Shown here: piece after piece, positions 26,441 through 35,500 of the stretch
Numbering within the stretch: the stretch's first letter is position 1
Layout: the number at the start of each line of letters is the position of its first letter
Source of the DNA: Actinomycetota bacterium
GTDB taxonomy: Bacteria > Actinomycetota > Thermoleophilia > BMS3ABIN01
Reading direction: 5' to 3'
Assembly (NCBI GenBank): GCA_016235065.1
Contig: JACRMB010000006.1
Location: 23,229-87,228, forward strand
Length of the DNA: 64,000 nucleotides
Made by a program: the position numbers and the translations under genes
Notes under the pieces: model-generated
The model's database searches: none
Told to the model about the DNA's origin: nothing
What the model saw: only the letters and a program-made list of their open reading frames with translations

Positions 26441-27607
26441 CTGAACCTCACAGATCTGATAATCATCTTCCTGCTGCTGGCCGCCGTGATCAGGGGCATC
26501 AAGGCGGGCCTGATGCAGCTCGTCCTGTCATATGCCGGTTTCATCGGTGGCCTCCTGCTGGGCGCGCGGCTCGCCGGCTGGATATTGCCTTCAATCCAGA
26601 GCTCCATAACCAAGCTGGTCATCGTCCTCGTTGTCGAACTCGGCATGGCCATGCTCCTCGCCTCGACCGGTGAGATCGCCGGCCGTTACCTGAACACTCT
26701 GGCGGGCCGTTTCCACCTGCGCAATCTGAACCAGATTCTGGGAGCCGGCCTGGCAGTGGCATTCACTTTGGTCATGGTCTGGCTGGTGGCATCAGCACTG
26801 ACCAATGTCAGGAGCAACGAGATCGGCCGCCAGATCAACCAGTCCCGCATCGTCAGGGAGCTGAACGCGCGATTGCCGACTCCTCCCGACGTGATGTCTC
26901 AACTGGAGAACATCATCAGCCCGAATGGCTTCCCCAACGTCTTTCTGGGGCTCGAGCCGCAACACCCCACTGTCACCGCCAGCAACTCTCTGGACGGCGC
27001 GGCGATCGAACAGGCCGCGGCTTCAGTAGTGAAGATCCAGGGGGAAGGGTGCGGCGGCATGGTCTTCGGTTCCGGGACCGTCGTGGATGACGGAATCGTG
27101 GTCACAAACGCCCATGTGGTCGCCGGGGTCGCCAGCCCCGAAGTCGTAGGCGCGGACGGCGCCTACGCGGCAATCCCGATCTGGTTCGATCCCGACCTGG
27201 ATATAGCCATCCTGGCTGCTGAAGGCCTCGCAGACGCGCCATTGGCCCTCGCTGGCGAGGTATTGCAGGACAACAACGCCGCCGCCGTCATCGGTTATCC
27301 CGGCGGCGGGCATCTGACCATAGAGGACGGCGTGATCATCGACCACGTGACCGCCAGCGGGCGCAACATCTACAACCGCGGCCTGGTGTTCAGGAATATC
27401 TATGAGGTGCAGGCTGAAGTGCTGCCTGGCAATTCCGGCGGCCCGCTCATAGCCGCCGACGGCACCGTCGCCGGCGTTATTTTCGGTAGCTCGGTGAGCC
27501 AGAGCAACGTCGGCTATGCCCTGATGATCGACGATGTCAGGCCGCTGATCCAGCAGGCCGTCGACTCATACACGCCGGTCAGCACAGCCGGTTGCGCTTC
27601 GGGATGA
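26441..27607 (+). CDS. CvpA-trypsin fusion membrane serine protease (MarP-like)
   Basis: About 388 residues. The N terminus is a CvpA-type four-helix membrane domain (LTDLIIIFLLLAAVIRGIKA, then GGLLLGARLAGWILP). The C-terminal half (about 190-380) is an extracytoplasmic trypsin-like domain with catalytic His in VVTNAHVVAG, Asp in PDLDIAIL and Ser in LPGNSGGPL. Mycobacterial MarP has the same architecture and protects against acid and oxidative stress. The first canonical start is GTG 26486, but that would remove the first CvpA helix; the frame begins after a TGA with CTG 26438/26441. CTG 26441 overlaps the TGA of a nine-codon upstream frame (ATG 26415), suggesting coupled initiation at CTG. 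Confidence 0.88.
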   Translation: MNLTDLIIIFLLLAAVIRGIKAGLMQLVLSYAGFIGGLLLGARLAGWILPSIQSSITKLVIVLVVELGMAMLLASTGEIAGRYLNTLAGRFHLRNLNQILGAGLAVAFTLVMVWLVASALTNVRSNEIGRQINQSRIVRELNARLPTPPDVMSQLENIISPNGFPNVFLGLEPQHPTVTASNSLDGAAIEQAAASVVKIQGEGCGGMVFGSGTVVDDGIVVTNAHVVAGVASPEVVGADGAYAAIPIWFDPDLDIAILAAEGLADAPLALAGEVLQDNNAAAVIGYPGGGHLTIEDGVIIDHVTASGRNIYNRGLVFRNIYEVQAEVLPGNSGGPLIAADGTVAGVIFGSSVSQSNVGYALMIDDVRPLIQQAVDSYTPVSTAGCASG

Positions 27608-27616
27608 TACCTGCGG

Positions 27617-27988
27617 CTATCCCGCGTTCTCGTCCGTGAGCCAGAGGCCGAAGGGATTCCCCTCGGGATCGAGGCAGAGAGCGAAATAGCCCATCTGGGG
27701 GACAGCCATCTTCTCGATCAGGACCTGTCCGCCGTTCTCTTTCACCTGGGCCGCGGACTCTTCGATGCTGTCTACGTCAAAATAGTCTACCCTCCCCTGA
27801 TCGGGTTCGGTCCTCTTGTAAAGGCCGCCACCGACCGCGTCACCATCTCCCGAGACCTGGATGAGGCGGTAGTCGCCCATCCCCGCCTGCGGCTCGCCGA
27901 TGCTCCAGCCGAGCACGGTGCGATAGAAATCGGCCAGTTTCGCCGGATCGTCCGCGGGAATCTCGAAGTGGATCAATTGCCCTTTCAT
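27617..27988 (-). CDS. VOC-family (glyoxalase-like) protein
   Basis: 123 residues from ATG 27988 with an AAGGAGCAG ribosome site; a longer start is less likely. Vicinal-oxygen-chelate fold: IHFEIPADDPAKLADFYRTVLGWSIG at the N terminus and YFALCLDPEGNPFGLWL at the C terminus contribute the usual metal-site His/Glu positions. These small proteins may be lyases, dioxygenases or resistance proteins; function is open. It is convergent with the protease gene, 9 bases away. Confidence 0.88.
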   Translation of the reverse strand: MKGQLIHFEIPADDPAKLADFYRTVLGWSIGEPQAGMGDYRLIQVSGDGDAVGGGLYKRTEPDQGRVDYFDVDSIEESAAQVKENGGQVLIEKMAVPQMGYFALCLDPEGNPFGLWLTDENAG

Positions 27989-28091
27989 GGCCTGCTCCTT
28001 CCATATGATGTTTTCAGACTGTGCTCGACTTCTTCCACATGGAGAAAATGCCAAACACATCCAGAGCCCGGATCACTCATTCTGAACTGAG

Positions 28092-28340
28092 CCTGCGACG
28101 ATTATTGGATTCTCATGCGGCGTAAGCTCGGCTTTTATTCCCGCGGATGCGATGACTTCGGAGGCACTGCAGGTATTCGCGGACAACCAGCCGATGACGC
28201 CCATCGTCGAGACGATGCGGTCACTCCTGGTGGATGGCAGCGCTGGACCGGACGTCTGGGCAGCGATCGGCTGGTGTGTCGCCTTATTGATCGCCTCATA
28301 CCTGCTGGCGCTGAGGATCTACCGGAAAAGAACGATGTAG
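28092..28340 (+). pseudogene. C-terminal remnant of a DrrB-like ABC-2 permease
   Basis: A frame open from before 28122 and containing ATG 28152 encodes VSSAFIPADAMT, FADNQPMTPIVETMRSLL and a final membrane helix ending ALRIYRKR. This matches the last quarter of ABC-2 drug-export permeases, where SSAFVP and FADNQPVTxVV are conserved. Everything upstream of VSSAF, including the first five helices, is missing, and no matching ATPase is beside it. It is most simply a decayed copy, different in sequence from the intact permease at 24 kb. Confidence 0.6.
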
Positions 28341-28359
28341 CCGGGCTAGCGCCTCATAA

Positions 28360-29844
28360 TCATGTTTTCTCACTGAACTCGATGGCACGATCGAAATATG
28401 TCTCCATGGCGATGGGGCCGGTCATGGTCGAGGGCTCCATGTACAGGCGGAAACCGAGAAACATGGACTGGTCCAGATCGATGCCATTGATCCCCTGATC
28501 GAAGGGCACCTCGGTCGTGTGCGGGTCACCGTTTGCGTGCCTGGCGATCTTCCAGACGTAGAAATATTTCGCGTTGGGGTCTCCCGGCAGAAATTCCTCG
28601 GCGGTGCCGGCGTACATCCTGTTCCAGGCGCTGGCCACGCCGTTGGCCTGAACAGTCCCATAGACGGAGAAGCTGGTATATGTCGCCCGGCCGATAGCCG
28701 CGTGGTTGATTCCATAGATGACGACGAACTGATTGGGGTCATCCGCCAGGGTGAACTCGGTCGTCCTCAGATATAGTGCGTCCCGGCCCGGCCCGGCATT
28801 GCTCTGCATCTGCTGGACGGCGTCAAGACCATCTACGCCATCCGCGCCGCCGCCCCAGGGGCTGGTAACGGGCTCGACAGCCGCAAGATTGGAATATTTC
28901 GCCAGGATCGCCTGGCGCAGTTGCTCGGCAGTGGCGCTGAGTTCGAGTTCCCTGAAGTCGCCGGTGCCGCGGACGCGAGACGCCGGCATATCGTAGGGAC
29001 TCGCTTGCACGGTCTCGTTCGGGGTGACGCGGAAGACCTGCATAGTGGGATTGTTCATATAATCCTGCCCTGCCTGCTGGTCGTCGGGATAAGCGAATCG
29101 ATGCAGCAGCGTCATTGTATCTGATTTGCCGTCCAAACCCAGCTTGAGCAGTTGCGAAGGGACCACATACACGTTGATGATATCCGGTGAGTAGCCGGCG
29201 GTCTGGGCCGCGGCGGTGATGCGATCCGCCACTCCCTCGTCCGCGGCCATGATGATCATCGTGTTGCGCTGATAAGGATCGTCCTGCGGACCGTCGGTCT
29301 TGATTACCATCGGGTTGAGCGGGTCTCCGTAGTTTCCGAAGATTATGACCGGTTTGCCCGTCTGATCCGACCAGCGCGAGACTATCTCGGCATCGTAGCC
29401 AAAATAGGTGCACTTCGGCGGCGTTTTGCCAACCAGGACAATCGCCTCGTCAGGCCGCAAACGGTAATCTATATAAAGCCCACTGTTGGCAGGGTTGAGC
29501 GCCGCATCGGTGAACACCGGCGGCGCCGTCTCGCCGGGAGCCATCGGCAATCTGGGAGACAGATAGGGCGCTCCGGCATTCTGGTAATTGGCGTTGGTGA
29601 AGAGTCCGGCCTGGGCCATGGCGAAGACGTCTACTGTCTGCAGCTTGCCTGTCTGTAAGGAGAAGCCGCCATCGGTCAGGGCGGTCTGGAAGGAATCGAC
29701 GTTACCGGCTTTATTTGTATCTGCCTGATCGCAGGAGCTTGCCATCAAAAGCGCGCAGACGAGGATCGCTATCGCGAAACACACCCTCAACCTGTTGACG
29801 GCAGACCGTTCCTCGGTCGCGTTTGATCCTTTACCTGTAGTCAC
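28360..29844 (-). CDS. secreted lipoprotein of unknown function
   Basis: 494 residues. An N-terminal signal with lipobox LMASSC (about residues 35-40) indicates a lipid-anchored surface protein. The mature part has no family I can name: it includes DYRLRPDEAIVLVGKTPPKC, YFGYDAEIVSRW, a segment with NTMIIMAADEGVADRI, and FVVIYGINHAAIGRATY. The globular region seems to be a single large domain without repeats. It is monocistronic and points towards the permease remnant. Confidence 0.75.
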   Translation of the reverse strand: MTTGKGSNATEERSAVNRLRVCFAIAILVCALLMASSCDQADTNKAGNVDSFQTALTDGGFSLQTGKLQTVDVFAMAQAGLFTNANYQNAGAPYLSPRLPMAPGETAPPVFTDAALNPANSGLYIDYRLRPDEAIVLVGKTPPKCTYFGYDAEIVSRWSDQTGKPVIIFGNYGDPLNPMVIKTDGPQDDPYQRNTMIIMAADEGVADRITAAAQTAGYSPDIINVYVVPSQLLKLGLDGKSDTMTLLHRFAYPDDQQAGQDYMNNPTMQVFRVTPNETVQASPYDMPASRVRGTGDFRELELSATAEQLRQAILAKYSNLAAVEPVTSPWGGGADGVDGLDAVQQMQSNAGPGRDALYLRTTEFTLADDPNQFVVIYGINHAAIGRATYTSFSVYGTVQANGVASAWNRMYAGTAEEFLPGDPNAKYFYVWKIARHANGDPHTTEVPFDQGINGIDLDQSMFLGFRLYMEPSTMTGPIAMETYFDRAIEFSEKT

Positions 29845-30053
29845 GGGTCCCCCTTGAATTGGAAATCTATTCCCCTCTTATATTGATTGATAATCCGTGT
29901 AATCCTGCGCGGTGATTTGGATAGCACGTCGTTATACTTTGGATCTAACCATCAAAAAGTAGGTAATTCTGAGAAGCGCGGTTTCATCGAGGCCGGCTTG
30001 CGCGGAGTAATCAGAGATAAGATCGCACCATTTCAATGTCATCGATATGACAA

Positions 30054-30160
30054 CAAAAAATGGCTTAAAAAAGCCATTTCTGAGGGGTGAAGATATGGTG
30101 GACCTTACCGGTAGCTATTCGAACCTGGCAGTTCTCAATGAGCTAGTAGCGGTGATTAAT
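30054..30160 (-). repeat. decayed duplicate of a tRNA 3' end plus terminator (left edge of tRNA-Val cassette)
   Basis: A hairpin AAATGGCTT/AAGCCATTT followed on the minus strand by T residues (30054-30079), the stretch CTGAGGGGT, a TGGTGG (encoded CCA end on the minus strand) and a GGTTCGAAT T-loop (about 30116-30125) resemble the 3' flank of the tRNA-Val gene at 30.99 kb. The tRNA-like part cannot fold fully: the 5' acceptor strand is missing. It looks like a decayed copy of the tRNA 3' half, as left by insertion at a tRNA gene. Confidence 0.5.
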
Positions 30161-30216
30161 GAGGTAATGACCGCCTAGAATGAGCAGGAAGCAGAAGAAT
30201 ATACAGACGAATATTT

Positions 30217-30801
30217 CTAGGCTATACGGTTATCTTCGAGCACTTCAAATTGTTCCGCATCAATTTCCAAGAAAGCTTTGTTGTCGTCGTCCCAATTGGT
30301 AAATATAAATTTGCGCATCGGCGGTTCTGCACTCATCTCAGTCAAACTGTAAAGCATCATACTCTGCGGTTCATTAAAACTGACGGCGTGAACGTCAGTA
30401 AATTTCACGAGAAATAATTTCCCACTTGATCCCTTAACCCGTACCTGAACGATCCTGCCATGTTGTTCGTAATCGACTATATTGCCATCATGAAAATCAG
30501 GATCACCAACATAGCCCATGAACTTTGGCTCTTCTTCAGAAGGAAGAGTGTATTTTTTCGCGCTACCTGTTAAGTAAGCCGCGGCTTCATCAAGAACCGT
30601 AATGAATGAATCGAGTTCCAGATTTCGCATGACGAGACTCTCGACTAAACCAAGCCCTGGTAATTCCACCATTAAATTCTCAGGACCACTTTCTTGACTG
30701 ACAATTGCCAGAAACTTCCCCTCAAGTATTATCTCCGCATAAACCTTCTCGTGCTCAGGATCATCTGCAATTATAATTTCAAACTTTTCATCGATCTTCA
30801 T
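30217..30801 (-). CDS. hypothetical protein in tRNA-Val cassette
   Basis: 195 residues from ATG 30801, preceded by a GGGGGGTGAG ribosome site; in-frame starts upstream to 30870 are less likely. I do not recognise the family. The N-terminal part (EHEKVYAEIILEGKFLAIVSQESGPENLMVELPG) is a beta-strand pattern reminiscent of small immunity-type proteins. The C-terminal part (RIVQVRVKGSSGKLFLVKF, FIFTNWDDDNKAFLEID) is also beta-rich. It has no signal peptide or membrane helix. It is the only gene between the tRNA-Val gene and a decayed duplicate of that tRNA's 3' flank, and it is visibly AT-richer than its neighbours, which suggests transfer. Confidence 0.7.
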   Translation of the reverse strand: MKIDEKFEIIIADDPEHEKVYAEIILEGKFLAIVSQESGPENLMVELPGLGLVESLVMRNLELDSFITVLDEAAAYLTGSAKKYTLPSEEEPKFMGYVGDPDFHDGNIVDYEQHGRIVQVRVKGSSGKLFLVKFTDVHAVSFNEPQSMMLYSLTEMSAEPPMRKFIFTNWDDDNKAFLEIDAEQFEVLEDNRIA

Positions 30802-30907
30802 GAAAAAACTCACCCCCCCCCAAGATGTAATCAATTTCGTTCTGATGGATGTCATTTTATCGTTCGACAAGCATCATTTCTTTACATCTTTTCAAAAAGG
30901 TAATCAT

Positions 30908-30975
30908 GAAAGCTCGAACCCTGTTTGGTGTCAAGAATTCGGGCACAAAAAAAATGGCTTAACAAAGCCATTTCT
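30908..30975 (-). terminator. terminator of tRNA-Val and conserved tRNA-flank repeat
   Basis: Minus-strand hairpin AAATGGCTT-TGTT-AAGCCATTT followed by eight T residues (30944-30973), directly after the tRNA. The further downstream stretch (30908-30943: AAAGCTCGAACCC, GGTGTCAAGAATTC) resembles blocks at 58.0, 59.9 and 62.0 kb that also accompany tRNA-type flanks. Confidence 0.8.
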
Positions 30976-30989
30976 GAGGGGTAAAAAGA

Positions 30990-31065
30990 TGGTGGGCGAT
31001 ACCGGGTTCGAACCAGTGACCCCCAGCTTGTCGAGCTGGTGCTCTCCCAACTGAGCTAATCGCCC
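30990..31065 (-). tRNA. tRNA-Val(GAC)
   Basis: Full cloverleaf on the minus strand: acceptor GGGCGAT/ATCGCCC, D arm GCTC/GAGC, anticodon stem CCAGC/GCTGG, T arm ACTGG-TTCGAAC-CCGGT, discriminator A and encoded CCA. The seven-base anticodon loop reads TCGACAA, giving anticodon GAC. Position 33 is C rather than the nearly universal U, which is unusual. Confidence 0.9.
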
Positions 31066-31233
31066 TGATGTACGTGCTTATTTCCCGAGGATTTGGGGAA
31101 ACGTTTGGCTGGTAGCGATTTCATTGTAGCTATCCATTAAGCGCATCGCAAGATTGGGCGGATGTTCCGGCCGAGTGCGGACATGTTCACTCAGCGGCGC
31201 TGATGTTCTTGCATCGATCATTCAGGAGGCGAT

Positions 31234-31485
31234 ATGAAAACCAAGCCTGGCGGCGGCCTGAAAGAAGTCCACGTCAACATCCACAACATCACCAACTGCA
31301 TCTGCAGGAAGTGCCCCAGCTATCCCGGCATGTTCAGGGAGCTGACCCATGCCGAAGCACCCGGCCTTTATTGCGCTCATGGCAAGTCGAGGCTGGACAT
31401 CGAGAAGAACGGATGCATCTGCGCAGAGTGCAAGGTGCACAAGGAGAACTTCCTGGATTCAGCTTACTACTGCGCCCATAAATAG
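31234..31485 (+). CDS. Cys-rich DUF2769-like small protein
   Basis: 83 residues from ATG 31234 with a CAGGAGGCG ribosome site. Eight cysteines in CICRKCPSYPG, LYCAHGKSR, NGCICAECKVH and YYCAH suggest a compact metal-binding (zinc or iron-sulphur) fold; the CxCxxCPSY start fits the DUF2769 family, found in anaerobic bacteria and archaea with unknown function. It stands alone between the tRNA-Val gene and a convergent small gene. Confidence 0.75.
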   Translation: MKTKPGGGLKEVHVNIHNITNCICRKCPSYPGMFRELTHAEAPGLYCAHGKSRLDIEKNGCICAECKVHKENFLDSAYYCAHK

Positions 31486-31492
31486 GGGGACC

Positions 31493-31759
31493 CTAGCGGT
31501 CCAGGGCCCAGCCCACGTACCAGGATTTAAGCCGATCGTCGACACTGGTGGAAAGCTTTTCCAGAGCCTTATGATCGATGCCAGCGAGCGCCTGGCGCTC
31601 CTCGCCGGACAGCTCATAACCTTCAAATGCCGACTGCGGACTCCGCTTCAGCAGCTCGCGGTATCGTTTATCCACAACAGCCCGGCCCATGACTATGCCT
31701 ACCCCCTGCTTCGACACATCGTCTCCCTTCGAATTCGAAGTCAGCCTGCGATCGCTCAC
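31493..31759 (-). CDS. small hypothetical helical protein
   Basis: 88 residues, convergent with the DUF2769-like gene and ending 7 bases from its stop. The segment MGRAVVDKRYRELLKRSPQS followed by FEGYELSGEERQALAGID resembles the short helical pattern (G-R-A-L-x-D-xx-F-R-xx-L) of LigA-like or leader-type small proteins in Actinobacteria. No peptide-maturation genes are nearby, so a RiPP role is not supported. It has no signal peptide. Confidence 0.55.
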   Translation of the reverse strand: MSDRRLTSNSKGDDVSKQGVGIVMGRAVVDKRYRELLKRSPQSAFEGYELSGEERQALAGIDHKALEKLSTSVDDRLKSWYVGWALDR

Positions 31760-31906
31760 TGAAACCCAGGCAGGCCGTATATTTTCCCCTGTAACGGGTG
31801 CATAAAGGAAATCTGGTGAACCGGCATAATATATACCCGATTGATTTTTATATTACTCCCCACATTCCTTTATTCGGGGTCATGCGGCCCTTTTTGCGTT
31901 TGGGAC

Positions 31907-31933
31907 TCCACATATAGTGGAAATGATTATAAA
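31907..31933 (+). promoter_or_regulatory. palindromic operator and -10 region upstream of uspA-like gene
   Basis: A perfect 15-base palindrome TCCAC-ATATA-GTGGA (31907-31921) lies directly before TATAAA (31928-31933), about 45 bases from the UspA start. The palindrome occupies the spacer/-35 position, where a repressor or activator dimer could bind. No good -35 hexamer at normal spacing is seen. Confidence 0.4.
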
Positions 31934-31975
31934 ATCGCACGAGCACTTATCGTCCACATTCGAAAGTGAGGATCC

Positions 31976-32449
31976 ATGGTCAAGAATATCCTGGTAGCAA
32001 CCGATGGTTCGCCCCGTTCAGAGAAAGCAGCCGACGCCGCGATCATGCTAGCTAAAAGCTGTAACGCCCAGCTGCATGTGTTGAGCGTTGTGGATTCCGG
32101 CAAGCCCCGCTCAGCCATGGATTTCGACCTGGACGTCGCCGAGGAGATCAAGGAAGATAATCCCGAGATCTCAGACGAATGGGAGGAAGACCGCATGAAG
32201 CCGGAGCAGCAGTTCGTCAGCCATGTCACCGACAAGGCATCTGGAGCCGGTGTTGAAGCTCACGCCCTCGTCCGGCTCGGGCATCCCGCTGAAGAGATCG
32301 TCAGCGCCGCCAAGGAGAACGACTGCGACATGATCGTTGTAGGCACCCACGGCCGAGGCCCTGTAGCAACCGCCGTGATGGGAAGCATCGCGACCAAGGT
32401 GATCCATGATGGTTCGACACCGGTACTCGTAGTTCCGGCGACTGACTGA
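31976..32449 (+). CDS. universal stress protein, UspA family
   Basis: 157 residues. N terminus KNILVATDGSPRSEKAADAA and the C-terminal ATP-binding signature VVGTHGRGPVATAVMGSIATKVI followed by STPVLVVP identify an ATP-binding-type Usp domain. Such proteins bind ATP as dimers and support survival under stress or growth arrest. A 40-residue acidic insertion (EEIKEDNPEISDEWEEDRMK) lies after the first strand-helix unit. Single gene with its own palindromic upstream site. Confidence 0.93.
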   Translation: MVKNILVATDGSPRSEKAADAAIMLAKSCNAQLHVLSVVDSGKPRSAMDFDLDVAEEIKEDNPEISDEWEEDRMKPEQQFVSHVTDKASGAGVEAHALVRLGHPAEEIVSAAKENDCDMIVVGTHGRGPVATAVMGSIATKVIHDGSTPVLVVPATD

Positions 32450-32562
32450 CGACTCTCAAGCGGCTGACTGACAGTTCAGACACAGGCGCTAACGAGCGGA
32501 TTCAGGCATAAAATAACGACCCCGGCGGGGATCGTCAGATCTTACCCGGGTATGGGGGGCTG

Positions 32563-35500
32563 TCAACCGAGGTCTTTTCCCTCGACTTCGTTGAAATGTC
32601 CATTCCACATCACCCGCTGGCTGGTGAAGATGTTGCGGTTCGGCGTGCCCGGACTCGACGGATTATAAGTGGCTGAATCGTAACCGCGCACCTCGACCGG
32701 ACCGGTCATCACTCCCGGGAACACTGGCGTCTGGGTCGCGCCCGGGGCGATAGTCAGCGTTGTCATCTTCGTGCCGGCGATCCACACCTCTGCCTTGACC
32801 TCGCCCGCTGTTGGATTGGATACGAGCACCCAGTTACTGGACCCTGCAGAAGCCTGGTCGTACCAGGAAAAGTGATATGAGGGCGCCAGCCTGTTGACGC
32901 CGTAACCGGCCATCTCGCCAAAGGATGTACCGAACAGCACTCGCTGGGTAGTGAAGAAGGCCATGGCTGTATTAGCCGGGCCATCCGGCTGGTAAGTCGC
33001 GGCCTCGTATCCTCTCACCAGGACTGGACCATCCATGACGCCGGCGAATTTAGGCGTGACGCTGCCTCCCGGCGGCACCACGAAATACTGGTCGCCGGTG
33101 GCTGAGTCGGTCATCTTCTGGCCGCCTATCCAGATCTCTGCTGCCAGCTCCCTGTCAGCGCTTGGATTCGCCACTAGCACCCAGTCCTGGGCGCCGCTGC
33201 TGTAGTTGTCATACCAGGTGAACAGATATTCGTTGCCGAGATCGGCTGCCGGGATGCCCATGACCTCATTAAAGTTGCCGCTCCAGAGCACCCGCTGTGA
33301 CACCAGGATGTTCCTGGGCGTAGAGGGGCTGCCGGGCTCGTAACCAACGACCACGACCGGCCCGCCCATGACACCAGCATACTCTGGAGCCACGAAACCG
33401 CCGGCATCGACATGGTAGGGCGTGCTATTCATCTTCTGGCCGTCGATGTAGACGTCGGCCTCAATCGCGGTGACACCCGGGTTGGCAATCAGGATCCAGT
33501 CACGACTGCCGGCGCTCTGCGCGTCATACCAGGTGAAGAAGTAAGTATCGTCGAGGCGCTCTTCCTCCATGGCGGTTATCTCCTCGAAGGAATCGCCATA
33601 GAGCGTTCTCTTGCTGATTATCTCCTGCTTGCCATCGAGCGATTCGACCCGGATGGGGCCACCGGAAGTACCGGCGAAGGAAATGGCGGTTGCGTTGGCG
33701 GGATCGACCATCAGCGGCGCCGCGTTGGCTTTCTGGTTGCCGATGTATACGTCGAATCCGACCTGTCCCGAGCCTCCCGCCGGATTGCCCATGACCACCC
33801 AGTCACGCATGCCCAGGGTCTGCTGGTCATACCAGGTGAAGTAGTAGAGCTTCGGCGCCGGAGCCGTAGTGAAGCTCCAGGAATAATTCTGCTGCAGAGG
33901 ATTGCCGGCCAGATCAGTGACCGCGGTGGTCAGGGTGGCGTCATAGGTGGTCGAGTACTGAAGGCTACCGGACGGATCAAGCGTAGCCGTTTTACTGCCG
34001 CCATCGTAGCTCAGTGCAGCGCTTACCGGTGCGCCTGTGTCATGCCGCACCAGTGTGAAGCTGGATGATGTGATGCTTGCGGGTGCCATGTCCTCCGAGA
34101 AGGCCGCGGTCACATCGCTGCTGTAGTAGCCGGTCGCCCCGTTCGCGGGACTCACCGTCGATACAGTCGGCGGAGTATCGTCATTGGATGGGACGTATGA
34201 GTAGACAGTCTGATAGTCGTTGACGGCTATTGGCGTATCCGTCGCGGTATAAGTCGTACCGTTATCGGTGATAGCGAACTTGGTGATGGTCCCTGTATCC
34301 TGGCCGGCGGCATCGTATACCTTCAGGAACCAGCGGTTCTGCCAGCTGGGCGGCAGCCAGGATGAGGCGCCGGCGATATCCACGGTGGAATACAGGTTAT
34401 CGGCTGAGCCGCCCTGGCGGTTGGATACTACGGTCGACCAGGAGGGCGCCGCCGGATCGCCCACGCCCAGAGTGACTACCAGGTCGCCGCGGTATGTGTG
34501 GCTGATCTCGATCCGTGCGGTCTGATTCGACACCGCGCCACCTCCGATCCCTACGGCTGCGAAGCCGTTCTGGACTGCGGTGACTTCGGCGCTGCTTGCC
34601 CCATAAAGGTCAGAAGCAGCCTGGACGCTGGCGTCGCGCGCATCAGTGAACTGGGAGCCTGAATTGAGGTAGACGGTGAGGGTCCTGTACCAGATCTGCT
34701 CCATCTTCTCCTTGCCGATCGCCGTCGCGATGTTGTATGCAGCCTTGTTGGGAATGCCGCTGTTGGTGTGCACGCCGCCGTTGTCACTGGAAGTGTAGAC
34801 GTAATTGTTCATGTGGTCGGGCTGACCGTAGGTGGTCGGGCTCGACAGACTTCGAAGGGCGTCACCCGGAGTGTACGGCGTATAGACATCCTCGCCGAGC
34901 AGCCAGTCGTTGCGGTCCACCATGGCGCCGAAGACGTCCGAGTACGATTCGTTGAGAGCGCCTGATTCGTAGGAATAAACCAGGTCGGCGCTGTACTGGG
35001 TGACCGCGTGTGTCAGCTCGTGCGCCACGACATCAAGGCTGTTGCCGAGTGGGCTGAAGACATTGCCGTCACCATCGCCATAGACCATCTGCTGGCCGTT
35101 CCAGAAGGCATTGTTGTAACTGCTGCTGTAATGCACAGTCGTGGTGATGGTCGCGCCGGCGTTGTTGAAGCTGTCGCGGGCGAAAGTGTTGAAGTAGTAA
35201 TCATAGGTCGAACCAGCGTTGTTATGGGCATTCTGGGCGACCGAGTCGCCGGAGGAGCCGCCCTCGGTTATCAGCAGGGTACCGGGAGTGCTTGTGCCGT
35301 TACTGGCGGTATAGGTACGACGATTCTTGGCGTTTTCGAGTGCGTCGTATCGGGATACGACTGTGCCGTCGTTGGCGTCGATGAAGTAGACCATGCGGGT
35401 CGGCGGGTCGTCACTGGCCAGCGTCACCTTCCAGGTGAGGCGTGGTTCGCTGCCGGCCGGCGCAAAGATGACCAGTTGTGTGGGCTCGAACGACGATGGG

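Noticed and set aside
29887..30090. 67-codon plus-strand frame near the tRNA-Val cassette
   Set aside because: Overlaps the decayed tRNA flank and terminator; no family-like content.
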